A DNA stretch of 5,737 nucleotides from Candidatus Uhrbacteria bacterium RIFCSPLOWO2_02_FULL_49_11 (GCA_001791465.1 MGER01000046.1:7949-13685); one strand, 5' to 3'. Numbered from the stretch's first letter, positions 1-5,182 are shown. Translations and numbers: made by a program. The notes: generated by a model not told the origin, from the letters alone.

Positions 1-88
1 AGCTTTTCGCATCCGCAATCATGCGGAGGGTGTCCTTCCTGATGTCGCGGGCGATGTGTTTTAATACGTTAAAATCTTCTTCTTCCAT
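1..88 (-). CDS. Transketolase, N-terminal part (partial, cut by window edge)
   Basis: Only the first 29 codons are present; the gene runs off the left edge. From the chosen ATG (86-88) the peptide begins MEEEDFNVLKHIARDIRKD and continues through TLRMIADAKS. This matches the opening helix of transketolase N-terminal subunits (thiamine-diphosphate-binding half), where the pattern IA-x-x-IR-x-D-x-x-x-MI-x-x-AKS is normally followed at once by GHPGGSLS, lying just outside the window. Transketolase moves two-carbon units between sugar phosphates in the cytosol. Whether this is a split N-terminal subunit or a full-length enzyme cannot be seen. The ATG at 88 is preferred because the conserved helix then starts about nine residues in, and because TATCTT ends six bases upstream, as in a leaderless promoter. 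An upstream in-frame ATG at 110-112 is the alternative. The gene lies downstream of the methyltransferase on the same strand. Confidence 0.75.
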   Translation of the reverse strand, partial: MEEEDFNVLKHIARDIRKDTLRMIADAKS

Positions 89-94
89 ATTATT

Positions 95-100
95 AAGATA
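95..100 (-). promoter_or_regulatory. Possible -10 element (leaderless) of the transketolase gene
   Basis: On the minus strand TATCTT fits the TANNNT -10 pattern and ends six bases before the ATG at 88, so transcription would begin at or next to the start codon. No Shine-Dalgarno is visible before this ATG and no good -35 is seen. The call rests mainly on the same arrangement at the other two genes without a Shine-Dalgarno in this window. Confidence 0.3.
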
Positions 101-125
101 TACATTCAGCATTCTGGTTTTATCC

Positions 126-206
126 CGCCGCGGTTGCCGCCTTTCTTGCTGCGGAACTCGTCCCGCTCCGCGGGACTCAAACAGTCCTCGCGGCGAAACG
201 CGGCAA
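126..206. repeat. GC-rich palindromic intergenic element
   Basis: This stretch is much richer in G+C than its flanks. It centres on a perfect hairpin, GTCCCGC-TCC-GCGGGAC (160-176). It also holds two further 7-bp complementary pairs, CGCCGCG (126-132) with CGCGGCG (189-195) and TTGCCGC (134-140) with GCGGCAA (200-206); these are not nested, so they would be alternative pairings. A 38-codon minus-strand ORF (222 down to 106, starting MTRKRVAAFRRED) crosses it and overlaps the alternative transketolase start at 112. It has no visible Shine-Dalgarno and its composition follows the repeat, so I do not call it a gene. The element looks like a dispersed structured repeat rather than coding DNA; its copy number cannot be judged from one window. 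Confidence 0.45.
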
Positions 207-239
207 CACGCTTGCGGGTCATATATCTAAATGGTTATA

Positions 240-1136
240 TTAGATACGTTGGGCTATGAGATAAAAATTTCCTGCAGGGATGGTAACCTTGATCTCGCTT
301 ATATTTAACGAAAGGAGCAATTTAAGTATGCGATGCTTCAACGGCAAGGGAAGGGGAGCAAGTTCTGCCCAGTGGCGCAGCGCGTGAGTGTTCCATGCCG
401 CGCCCGCTTCCAAGACGCGGAAATGGTGCAGGGATAGAAGCGCCGTTATAGTTTTAGTGCTGAAGAGATAAGGGTGTTCAATATCGATGATGGGGGATCG
501 CGCGCCAAGCAAGCGATTCGTGAGCGCATTCCAATTGTGGCTGATGATGAGCATGAGACCGCGCGGTTTGAGATGCAGATGAAGGGTGTCCAGGCAGAGC
601 GCGGGATCATCCATATGATCAATGACCTGGAAAAGGCACGCGTAATCAAACGTGGACGCCCTGAAGAGCTCGCTTTGGTAGAGCCCTTGGACGAGGTGAG
701 GCTTTATTTCTGGGTCAGCGCCGGCAATCGCCTCGACGCCGGGCTCCACACCCTTCACTTCATTTAATCCCATTCTGCGCGCTTCGGCAAGGAAGAATCC
801 GTCCCCGCACCCGATTTCAAGAAATGATCCCTTTGGATTGCCATAACGCATAGCGCGGTGGAGGTAGCGGCGGTAAGTGGCGATGAGGCTGGGCTTGTCC
901 GCTTCATAGGTAATCGTGCTCCCTTCGTATAAGAGTTCCAATTCCTGCGGCTCAAGGATAGGATCCGCGCGCACCAGCCCGCATCGGGTACAGCGCACCG
1001 TGCGATAACGGATGCGGTCAGGGAGGCGGCGCGCGGAGAACGTCGCACTGGTGAGATGTTCACGGGTGAAATTTGCTTCATAGAGAGGCGTATCGTATTC
1101 ATTTGTGGCGCAAATGGCGCAGAGGGTTGAGCGCAT
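240..1136 (-). CDS. Class I SAM-dependent methyltransferase with N-terminal zinc-ribbon-like module
   Basis: This 298-residue protein has the layout of Methyltransf_23-type enzymes often found in glycan and cell-surface clusters. The N-terminus carries CxxC pairs at C6/C9 and C49/C52, a likely zinc-binding ribbon. The SAM-binding motif I is FLEIGCGDG at about residues 105-113, followed by an acidic ribose-binding residue in GVEPG (E131). The stretch FDYACLFQVIDHMDDP near 163-178 matches the motif that usually reads FDVV...VIEHLPDP. The C-terminal ending (IPAGNFYLIAQRI) resembles the GNMxLVAR-type tail of the family. The methyl acceptor cannot be predicted. The ATG at 1134-1136 has no Shine-Dalgarno; a -10-like TATACT ends seven bases upstream. 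The gene is divergent from ileS and lies upstream of the transketolase gene on the same strand, with about 150 nt between them, so co-transcription is possible but unproven. Length is normal and no damage is seen. Confidence 0.85.
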   Translation of the reverse strand: MRSTLCAICATNEYDTPLYEANFTREHLTSATFSARRLPDRIRYRTVRCTRCGLVRADPILEPQELELLYEGSTITYEADKPSLIATYRRYLHRAMRYGNPKGSFLEIGCGDGFFLAEARRMGLNEVKGVEPGVEAIAGADPEIKPHLVQGLYQSELFRASTFDYACLFQVIDHMDDPALCLDTLHLHLKPRGLMLIISHNWNALTNRLLGARSPIIDIEHPYLFSTKTITALLSLHHFRVLEAGAAWNTHALRHWAELAPLPLPLKHRILKLLLSLNISEIKVTIPAGNFYLIAQRI

Positions 1137-1143
1137 ATTGTTT

Positions 1144-1149
1144 AGTATA
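1144..1149 (-). promoter_or_regulatory. Possible -10 element of the methyltransferase gene (leaderless)
   Basis: TATACT on the minus strand differs from TATAAT at one base and ends seven bases before the ATG at 1136. A transcript starting the usual distance downstream would begin at the start codon. No clear -35 stands 16 to 18 bases upstream. This is inferred from position and sequence only. Confidence 0.4.
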
Positions 1150-1187
1150 GGATATTACATCAAGAGAGAATAGGGTAAGCATACGAT

Positions 1188-1240
1188 GTAGCGTGGCAGC
1201 TTGTCTGCCACACGAGGTCGGAGACGAGCTCCGACGCTAC
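1188..1240. repeat. Double-hairpin, cloverleaf-like intergenic repeat
   Basis: This 53-nt element has an outer stem GTAGCG/CGCTAC (1188-1193 with 1235-1240) enclosing two tandem hairpins: GTGGCAG-CTTGT-CTGCCAC (1193-1211) and GTCGGAG-ACGAG-CTCCGAC (1217-1235). Each has a perfect 7-bp stem and a 5-nt loop. The outer and inner stems share one base at each edge. The form is that of REP- or MITE-like dispersed repeats, and similar GTAGCGTGGCAG-type palindromes are, to my recollection, widespread in uncultured bacteria. It lies between the divergent methyltransferase and ileS genes. It is open in the ileS frame and so creates a false N-terminal extension beginning with GTG at 1193. Confidence 0.75.
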
Positions 1241-1286
1241 TGGACAAGAGAACAATATTTGATTTTTATTGATTTTTTCGATACGC

Positions 1287-1292
1287 TATATT
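1287..1292 (+). promoter_or_regulatory. Possible -10 element of ileS (leaderless)
   Basis: TATATT ends five bases before the ATG at 1298. The upstream stretch is A/T-rich, with TTTATT 16 bases earlier as a weak -35. There is no Shine-Dalgarno in front of the ATG. The spacing suggests a leaderless or nearly leaderless mRNA. Confidence 0.35.
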
Positions 1293-1297
1293 CAATT

Positions 1298-4200
1298 ATG
1301 GATTTACCGACAATAGAATTAAAAGTATTAGAGTGGTGGAGTCGAGAGAAGACTTTTAAGAAAACATTGGAGAAACCCGCTTCTCGCGGCTCCCTCGACA
1401 GCGCTCGGGGCAGGGATTTTGTGTTTTATGAAGGTCCGCCGACGGCAAACGGCAAGCCCGGGATTCATCATGTGCTCGCGCGCGCGTTCAAGGATATCAT
1501 ACCCCGCTTCAAGACGATGCAGGGATACCGCGTGGTGAGGAAGGCAGGTTGGGATACGCACGGCCTGCCGGTGGAGCTGGAAGTGGAGAAGCAATTGGGT
1601 TTAAAGAACAAGAAGGAGGTTGAGGCGTATGGCATTGGCGCGTTTAACCAAAGATGCAAAGAGTCTGTATGGAAGTACAAGGACGATTGGGAAAAGCTTA
1701 CGGCGCGCATGGGGTTCTGGGTGGACATGGAGCATCCTTATATAACCTATGCCGCTCCCTATGTGGAAGCGCTCTGGGGCGTGATTAAACTTTTTCATGA
1801 ACGCGGGCTTCTTATTGAAGGGCACAAAGTCGTGCCGCACTGTCCTCGGTGCGGGACCGCGCTCTCGAGCCACGAATTAGCATTAGGGTATCAGTCGGTG
1901 AAGGATTTGTCCTTAATTGTTAAATTTTCAATTTTCAATTTTCAATTTTCAAATAAATTCCAAATTCCGAATAACCAAAACGCGAAGGTGTACATTTTGT
2001 CATGGACGACGACGCCGTGGACATTGCCCGGGAACGTTGCGCTCGCGGTGGGGAGCGATATTGAATATGTCATTGCAAGAAACAAGAAACAAGAAATAAG
2101 AAACAAAGAATATGTGATAATTGCGAAAGATCGTTTGAACGTTTTGGAAGGTGAGCATGAGGTCGTTGCGGAAATGAAGGGAAATGATTTAGTTGGTTTA
2201 GAATATGAACCGTTGTTTGACGTTTCAGCGCTCAAGTCGCCGAAATCATATAAAGTTTATCCTGCTGATTTCGTGAGCACCACGGACGGGACAGGAGTGG
2301 TGCATACCGCCGTCATGTATGGCGAAGACGACTATAATTTAGGCATCGCGGTGGGATTGCCAAAGACCCATACCGTTGACGAGGCGGGGTTATTTAATGT
2401 GAACGCGCCGGAATTTGTGCGCGGGAAGTTTGTGAAAGACCCGGAAGCGGAGAAATTAATTATTGCAGACTTAGAGAAGCGCGGGCTGATATTTAACAGG
2501 GAGCTCTACGAGCATGACTACCCATTTTGCTGGCGGTGCAAGACTCCATTATTATATTATGCTAAGCACAGCTGGTTCGTGGCAATGTCGAAATTGCGCA
2601 ATGAATTGATTGAGGCTAATGGCCAGATAAATTGGGTTCCTTCCTATATAAAGGAAGGCCGGTTTGGCGAGTGGCTGCGGGAAGTGAAGGATTGGGCGTT
2701 TTCGCGCGAGCGGTATTGGGGAACACCGCTCCCAATCTGGCGTTGCCAGATTGGGAATGACCAATTTCCAATTTCCAATTTCCAAATTCCGCCAGAAGTG
2801 GATCAGCCTTCGGCTGAAAATTCAAATAACCAAAATACGAAATTTAAAAATAAGGAAGACGATTCTCTAGCTTCCAGCTTCCAGCTTCCAGCTTCTTCAC
2901 AAAACGGCTGCGGCCGCGTGGAGGTAATCGGCAGCGTGGCTGAACTGGTGCAGAGAGCAAAGCTCAAGAACCGCTATATTTTCATGCGGCATGGGGAGGC
3001 GGAGGTCAATAGAAAAAAGATTATTAATAGCGTACTTGAGGAATCAAAAAAATATCCGTTGACCGACACGGGGAAACAACAGGTGCAGAATGCCCTCAAA
3101 CAAATCGGTAATGAAAAGATTGATATAATTGTGCATTCGCCATTTGCGCGAACAAGGGAAACAGCAGAGTTAATAGGGAACGCGGTTGGGAAAGGTGTAG
3201 AGCCGGTTCAGGATGTGAGAGAATTTATCACCGCGCCATCTTATGAAGGCAAGCCAACAGCGGAATATGGAGCGCTCTTTGCGGATACGGCGAAACGGTT
3301 CATGAAGAATCCGGATGGGGGAGAGACATTAGGCGAAACGCTTATGCGCATGCAGGCCGTGGTGCAGGATTTTGAGAAGAAGTACGAACATAAAACGATT
3401 TTGATAGTATCTCATGGCGATCCTCTGTGGGTATTACAATGGGCGCTCGCAGGAAGCCCGGGGCAATTGCAGGATTTCTCTTATCCTCAGTTTGCGCAGC
3501 CGATTATCGTGGATCATGGAATATTTTTAACCAATACACTTGGTGAGGCTGATCTGCACCGTCCGTTTGTGGATGATATTACTTTTCCTTGCACATGTGG
3601 CGGAGTGATGCGCCGCGTACCCGAGATTGCAGATGTGTGGTTTGACTCGGGCGCCATGCCGTTTGCGCAGTATTCTGAAAACATTCTCGCGATGAAGAAC
3701 GCAGACGATACGCTGACCAACGCTGACAGTGTCCGCGTGAGTCCGCGTGATATTCTGCGTGATTCTGCGCTCGTTCAATTCCCCGCCGATTATATCTCAG
3801 AAGCAATCGATCAGACGCGCGGTTGGTTCTATACGCTCCTCGCGGTATCAGTGGCGCTTGGCAAGGGTGCACCGTACAAGAATGTCATTTGTTTAGGGCA
3901 TATCCTTGACGCGAAGGGAAAAAAGATGTCGAAGTCCCTTGGCAATATCATCGTGCCAGAGGACGTATTCGTGAAGTATGGCGCTGATGCGGTGCGCTGG
4001 CATTTGTTTACCGTGAATGATCCGGGGCTGCCGAAACGATTTGACGAGAGAGAAATAATGGAAATAGTCAAGAAATTCTTCATGATCCTCTGGAATGTCG
4101 TTTCGTTCCATGAACTTTATCCACCTTTGGAAAATTCTAAATTCGAAATCCTAAATCCTAAACAAACTAAAAATTCCAAATTTCAAATCCCAAATTCTGT

Positions 4201-5086
4201 GCATGTCCTCGATAGATGGATTATTGCGCGTTTACATCAACTGATTGCGCTGGTGACCGAGCGGCTCGAAGCCTATGATATCACGCCAGCGGGGCGCGCG
4301 ATTGAAGAGTTTGTTACTGATCTTTCCACCTGGTACGTGCGCCGCAGCAGGGAGCGAATTAAGAGTGAAAAGTTACAAGATACAAGAAACAAGATACCAA
4401 GTGATAGCGAACAAGCGCGCGCAACGTTGCGGTTTGTGCTGTTGGAATTATCAAAACTCGTTGCGCCATTTATTCCATTTACCGCAGAAGCACTATGGCA
4501 GAAGATACATGGAACATGGAACATGGGACATGGGACAGAAGGATCGGTGCATTTAGCGGATTGGCCGCAGGCGGGTGAGATTGACAAGGAAGTGCTCGTA
4601 CGTATGGACACCGTGCGTAAAGTGGTCGAGGCAGGCCTCGCGGCGCGCGCAGCCGTAAAGATTCCCATCCGGCAGCCATTGCAACGCGCGATGATCATGG
4701 AACATGGATCATGGAGCATTGAGCAACAATATATTGATTTAATAAAAGAAGAATTGAATGTGAAAGAGGTTATATTTGAAAACGTAGAAGGGCCTATGCG
4801 CGTCAAGCTTGATACCAATTTGACAGAAGAGCTCAAGCTTGAGGGCATGAAGCGGGAATTCATCCGCGCGGTAAATAATTTGAGAAAAGAAGCGAAGCTA
4901 ACTATAAGAGATCAGATAGCGCTCTCGGTGCAAAAGACGCCGATCTCGGAGCAATTAATTAATACTTATAAAAAGGACCTTCTCAAGGCTACAATATCTT
5001 CAGAAGTGCGTTTTGTGGAAGAAGTGGCGTCCACGCGACATGCACAGGTCACATTGGGGGGAGAGGACATAGAGTTTGGTTTCTAA
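1298..5086 (+). CDS. ileS: Isoleucyl-tRNA synthetase with inserted histidine phosphatase domain and in-frame repeat inserts
   Basis: The enzyme charges tRNA-Ile with isoleucine in the cytosol. Numbering is from the ATG at 1298, which opens MDLPTIELKVLEWWSREKTF, the normal IleS beginning. The HIGH motif appears as GIHH (residues 55-58, after PPTANGKP). The CP1 editing domain carries WTTTPWTLPGN and DGTGVVHTA. Zinc knuckle cysteines are C182/C185, C411/C414, C483 paired with C538, and C765/C767. WFDSGAMPFAQ, DQTRGWFYTL and KMSKS (876-880) complete the catalytic core, and LDRWI leads into the anticodon-binding region. The short C-terminus without a terminal zinc finger, together with motifs such as TAVMYGEDD and MRVKLDTNLTEELKLEGM, points to type 2 (eukaryote-like) IleS; this subtype call is an inference. 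At 1262 residues it is 200-300 longer than usual. The excess is a histidine phosphatase domain (about 558-748) and at least nine repeat-derived inserts, all in frame. It is convergent with the secreted-protein gene. An upstream GTG at 1193 is rejected as the start. Confidence 0.97.
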   Translation: MDLPTIELKVLEWWSREKTFKKTLEKPASRGSLDSARGRDFVFYEGPPTANGKPGIHHVLARAFKDIIPRFKTMQGYRVVRKAGWDTHGLPVELEVEKQLGLKNKKEVEAYGIGAFNQRCKESVWKYKDDWEKLTARMGFWVDMEHPYITYAAPYVEALWGVIKLFHERGLLIEGHKVVPHCPRCGTALSSHELALGYQSVKDLSLIVKFSIFNFQFSNKFQIPNNQNAKVYILSWTTTPWTLPGNVALAVGSDIEYVIARNKKQEIRNKEYVIIAKDRLNVLEGEHEVVAEMKGNDLVGLEYEPLFDVSALKSPKSYKVYPADFVSTTDGTGVVHTAVMYGEDDYNLGIAVGLPKTHTVDEAGLFNVNAPEFVRGKFVKDPEAEKLIIADLEKRGLIFNRELYEHDYPFCWRCKTPLLYYAKHSWFVAMSKLRNELIEANGQINWVPSYIKEGRFGEWLREVKDWAFSRERYWGTPLPIWRCQIGNDQFPISNFQIPPEVDQPSAENSNNQNTKFKNKEDDSLASSFQLPASSQNGCGRVEVIGSVAELVQRAKLKNRYIFMRHGEAEVNRKKIINSVLEESKKYPLTDTGKQQVQNALKQIGNEKIDIIVHSPFARTRETAELIGNAVGKGVEPVQDVREFITAPSYEGKPTAEYGALFADTAKRFMKNPDGGETLGETLMRMQAVVQDFEKKYEHKTILIVSHGDPLWVLQWALAGSPGQLQDFSYPQFAQPIIVDHGIFLTNTLGEADLHRPFVDDITFPCTCGGVMRRVPEIADVWFDSGAMPFAQYSENILAMKNADDTLTNADSVRVSPRDILRDSALVQFPADYISEAIDQTRGWFYTLLAVSVALGKGAPYKNVICLGHILDAKGKKMSKSLGNIIVPEDVFVKYGADAVRWHLFTVNDPGLPKRFDEREIMEIVKKFFMILWNVVSFHELYPPLENSKFEILNPKQTKNSKFQIPNSVHVLDRWIIARLHQLIALVTERLEAYDITPAGRAIEEFVTDLSTWYVRRSRERIKSEKLQDTRNKIPSDSEQARATLRFVLLELSKLVAPFIPFTAEALWQKIHGTWNMGHGTEGSVHLADWPQAGEIDKEVLVRMDTVRKVVEAGLAARAAVKIPIRQPLQRAMIMEHGSWSIEQQYIDLIKEELNVKEVIFENVEGPMRVKLDTNLTEELKLEGMKREFIRAVNNLRKEAKLTIRDQIALSVQKTPISEQLINTYKKDLLKATISSEVRFVEEVASTRHAQVTLGGEDIEFGF
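1376..1414 (+). repeat. In-frame palindromic insert near the IleS N-terminus
   Basis: Residues 27-39 (PASRGSLDSARGR) interrupt a place where relatives run directly from an EK-rich helix into EFVFYEGPPTANG. The DNA contains CCTCGA-CAGCGC-TCGGGG (1393-1410), a 6-bp stem with one G-T pair. Its CCCTCGA...CTCGGGGCAGG form resembles, from memory, a palindromic repeat dispersed in many bacteria. It is absorbed without a frameshift 16 residues before the ATP-binding GIHH motif. Confidence 0.55.
1923..1982 (+). repeat. Heptamer arrays inserted in the IleS editing domain (first site)
   Basis: Four perfect copies of AATTTTC occupy 1923-1950. A degenerate second heptamer run follows at 1955-1982 (AAATTCC twice, then GAATAAC and CAAAACG). 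They encode about residues 209-229, rich in F, N, Q and I, placed between LSLIVKF and the conserved YILSWTTTPWTLP, where relatives have a short loop. AATTTTC has no stop codon in any forward frame, though its reverse complement does. Confidence 0.9.
2077..2104 (+). repeat. Heptamer array in the IleS editing domain (second site)
   Basis: Four units, AAGAAAC twice, AAGAAAT, then AAGAAAC, encode the basic stretch RNKKQEIRNK (about residues 260-270). It lies between the strand ending DIEYVIA and the strand YVIIAKDRL, where IleS proteins normally make a tight turn. Confidence 0.85.
2730..2756. repeat. Perfect 12-bp inverted repeat at the edge of the zinc-knuckle insert
   Basis: TCCCAATCTGGC (2730-2741), loop GTT, then GCCAGATTGGGA (2745-2756) form a perfect 27-nt hairpin inside the coding sequence. 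The left arm encodes the conserved PIW of the GTPLPIW motif. The right arm begins just after the codon third position of C483 begins and is the first non-conserved segment (QIGN), so the right arm looks like an inverted copy of the conserved left arm made at the insertion boundary. Confidence 0.8.
2745..2902 (+). repeat. Composite repeat insert splitting an IleS zinc knuckle
   Basis: About 52 residues separate C483 from the conserved NGCGRVEVIGS, where relatives have only a few residues between these cysteines. Parts in order: the right arm of the 12-bp hairpin; AATTTCC three times plus AAATTCC (2763-2790); a small hairpin TCAGCC-TTC-GGCTGA (2803-2817); a stretch near 2818-2842 resembling the one at 1962-1985; and AGCTTCC three times plus AGCTTCT (2869-2896). 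The encoded segment is polar and rich in N, Q and S, presumably a disordered surface loop. The knuckle cysteines themselves are kept. Confidence 0.85.
2969..3541 (+). other. Histidine phosphatase (phosphoglycerate-mutase-like) domain inserted in IleS
   Basis: Residues about 558-748 form a complete histidine phosphatase domain. The phospho-accepting motif is RHGE (R564, H565, G566, E567). YPLTDTGKQQVQ matches the LTxxGxxQA segment, SPFARTRETAELI supplies the second phosphate-binding arginine (R618), REF near E642 fits the usual acidic residue, and IVSHGD gives the second catalytic histidine (H706). It sits between VEVIGSVAELVQRA and DLHRPFVDDITFPC, which are separated by only about 10-20 residues in ordinary IleS. 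All catalytic positions appear intact, so enzymatic activity is likely. The family is broad (sugar phosphates, phosphoproteins, nucleotides), so the substrate is unknown. The reading frame is continuous, so this is a fusion, not two genes. Confidence 0.93.
3699..3770 (+). repeat. Decamer-type repeat insert in the IleS catalytic domain
   Basis: Units of about ten bases run in series: ACGCAGACGAT, ACGCTGACCA, ACGCTGACAG, then GTCCGCGTGA twice, then TATTCTGCGT and GATTCTGCGC. They encode about residues 801-824, between WFDSGAMPFAQYSENI and the conserved FPADYISEAIDQTRGW. Relatives have a shorter, different segment here. The repeat class differs from the heptamers in period and composition. Confidence 0.75.
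4132..4198 (+). repeat. Heptamer arrays before the IleS anticodon-binding region
   Basis: Five units (AAATTCT, AAATTCG, AAATCCT twice, AAACAAA; 4132-4166), a 4-nt spacer, then four units (AAATTCC, AAATTTC, AAATCCC, AAATTCT; 4171-4198). They encode about residues 945-967, inserted between the helix ending in FHELYPPL and VHVLDRWIIARL. Unlike the other arrays, the other two forward frames contain stops here, so only the used frame is open. Confidence 0.88.
4374..4401 (+). repeat. Heptamer array in the IleS anticodon-binding region (TACAAGA type)
   Basis: Four units, TACAAGA twice, AACAAGA and TACCAAG, encode about residues 1026-1035 (LQDTRNKIPS). They follow STWYVRRSRERIKSE and precede the helix SEQARATLRFVLLEL, a loop that is short in relatives. 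The units resemble those at 2077-2104 in composition. Confidence 0.8.
4508..4535 (+). repeat. Heptamer array CATGGAA/CATGGGA in IleS
   Basis: CATGGAA twice then CATGGGA twice encode HGTWNMGHGT (about residues 1071-1080), between FTAEALWQKI and GSVHLADWP. The array is stop-free in all three forward frames. Confidence 0.85.
4696..4723 (+). repeat. Second CATGGAA-type heptamer array in IleS
   Basis: Four units, CATGGAA, CATGGAT, CATGGAG and CATTGAG, encode MEHGSWSIE (about residues 1133-1142), between IRQPLQRAMI and QQYIDLIKEELNVKEV. They belong to the same family as the array 160 bases upstream, in the same orientation. Confidence 0.8.
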
Positions 5087-5147
5087 CAGCGAGGGAGGCA
5101 AATACATTTTTGGCTCATTTGATCTTTATCTTAATTTTGCCTCGATT

Positions 5148-5182
5148 AAAAAAGCCAGCCTAGGATAGGGTTCCTGACTGGC
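5148..5182 (-). terminator. Rho-independent terminator of the secreted-protein gene
   Basis: On the minus strand GCCAG and CTGGC close a stem that continues, after a small bulge, with AGGA/TCCT, and is followed directly by TTTTTT (5153-5148). It starts 26 nt after the stop codon of the secreted-protein gene. On the plus strand the hairpin is followed by AAAAG, so it would not end ileS transcripts by this mechanism. Confidence 0.75.

Noticed and set aside
21..230. 69-codon plus-strand ORF at the left edge
   Set aside because: It is antisense to the transketolase start and the GC-rich repeat; the translation has no recognisable domain.
474..767. 97-codon plus-strand ORF inside the methyltransferase gene
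   Set aside because: Antisense shadow of conserved methyltransferase motifs.
1193..1297. N-terminal extension of IleS from GTG at 1193
   Set aside because: The extension is the translation of the cloverleaf repeat and A/T-rich promoter-like DNA. The normal IleS N-terminus begins at the ATG at 1298.
2741..3600. Two adjacent genes or a frameshifted assembly join instead of a fusion
   Set aside because: The frame is continuous, and conserved IleS segments in correct order flank both sides of the phosphatase, with zinc cysteines retained on each side.
1923..4723. Repeat arrays as CRISPR or phase-variation tracts
   Set aside because: Units are 7 bp without unique spacers, so not CRISPR. Contingency-type phase variation is unlikely because ileS is essential, the tracts are short and many are degenerate.
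4273..4863. 196-codon open frame on the minus strand inside ileS
   Set aside because: It is antisense to conserved IleS coding sequence. It stays open partly because the heptamer units there are stop-free on both strands. No ribosome site or recognisable domain.
5095..5143. GAGGCAAA/TTTGCCTC inverted repeat as a terminator of ileS
   Set aside because: The loop is 33 nt and no T-run follows on the plus strand, so it does not fit a Rho-independent terminator. No other ileS terminator was seen.
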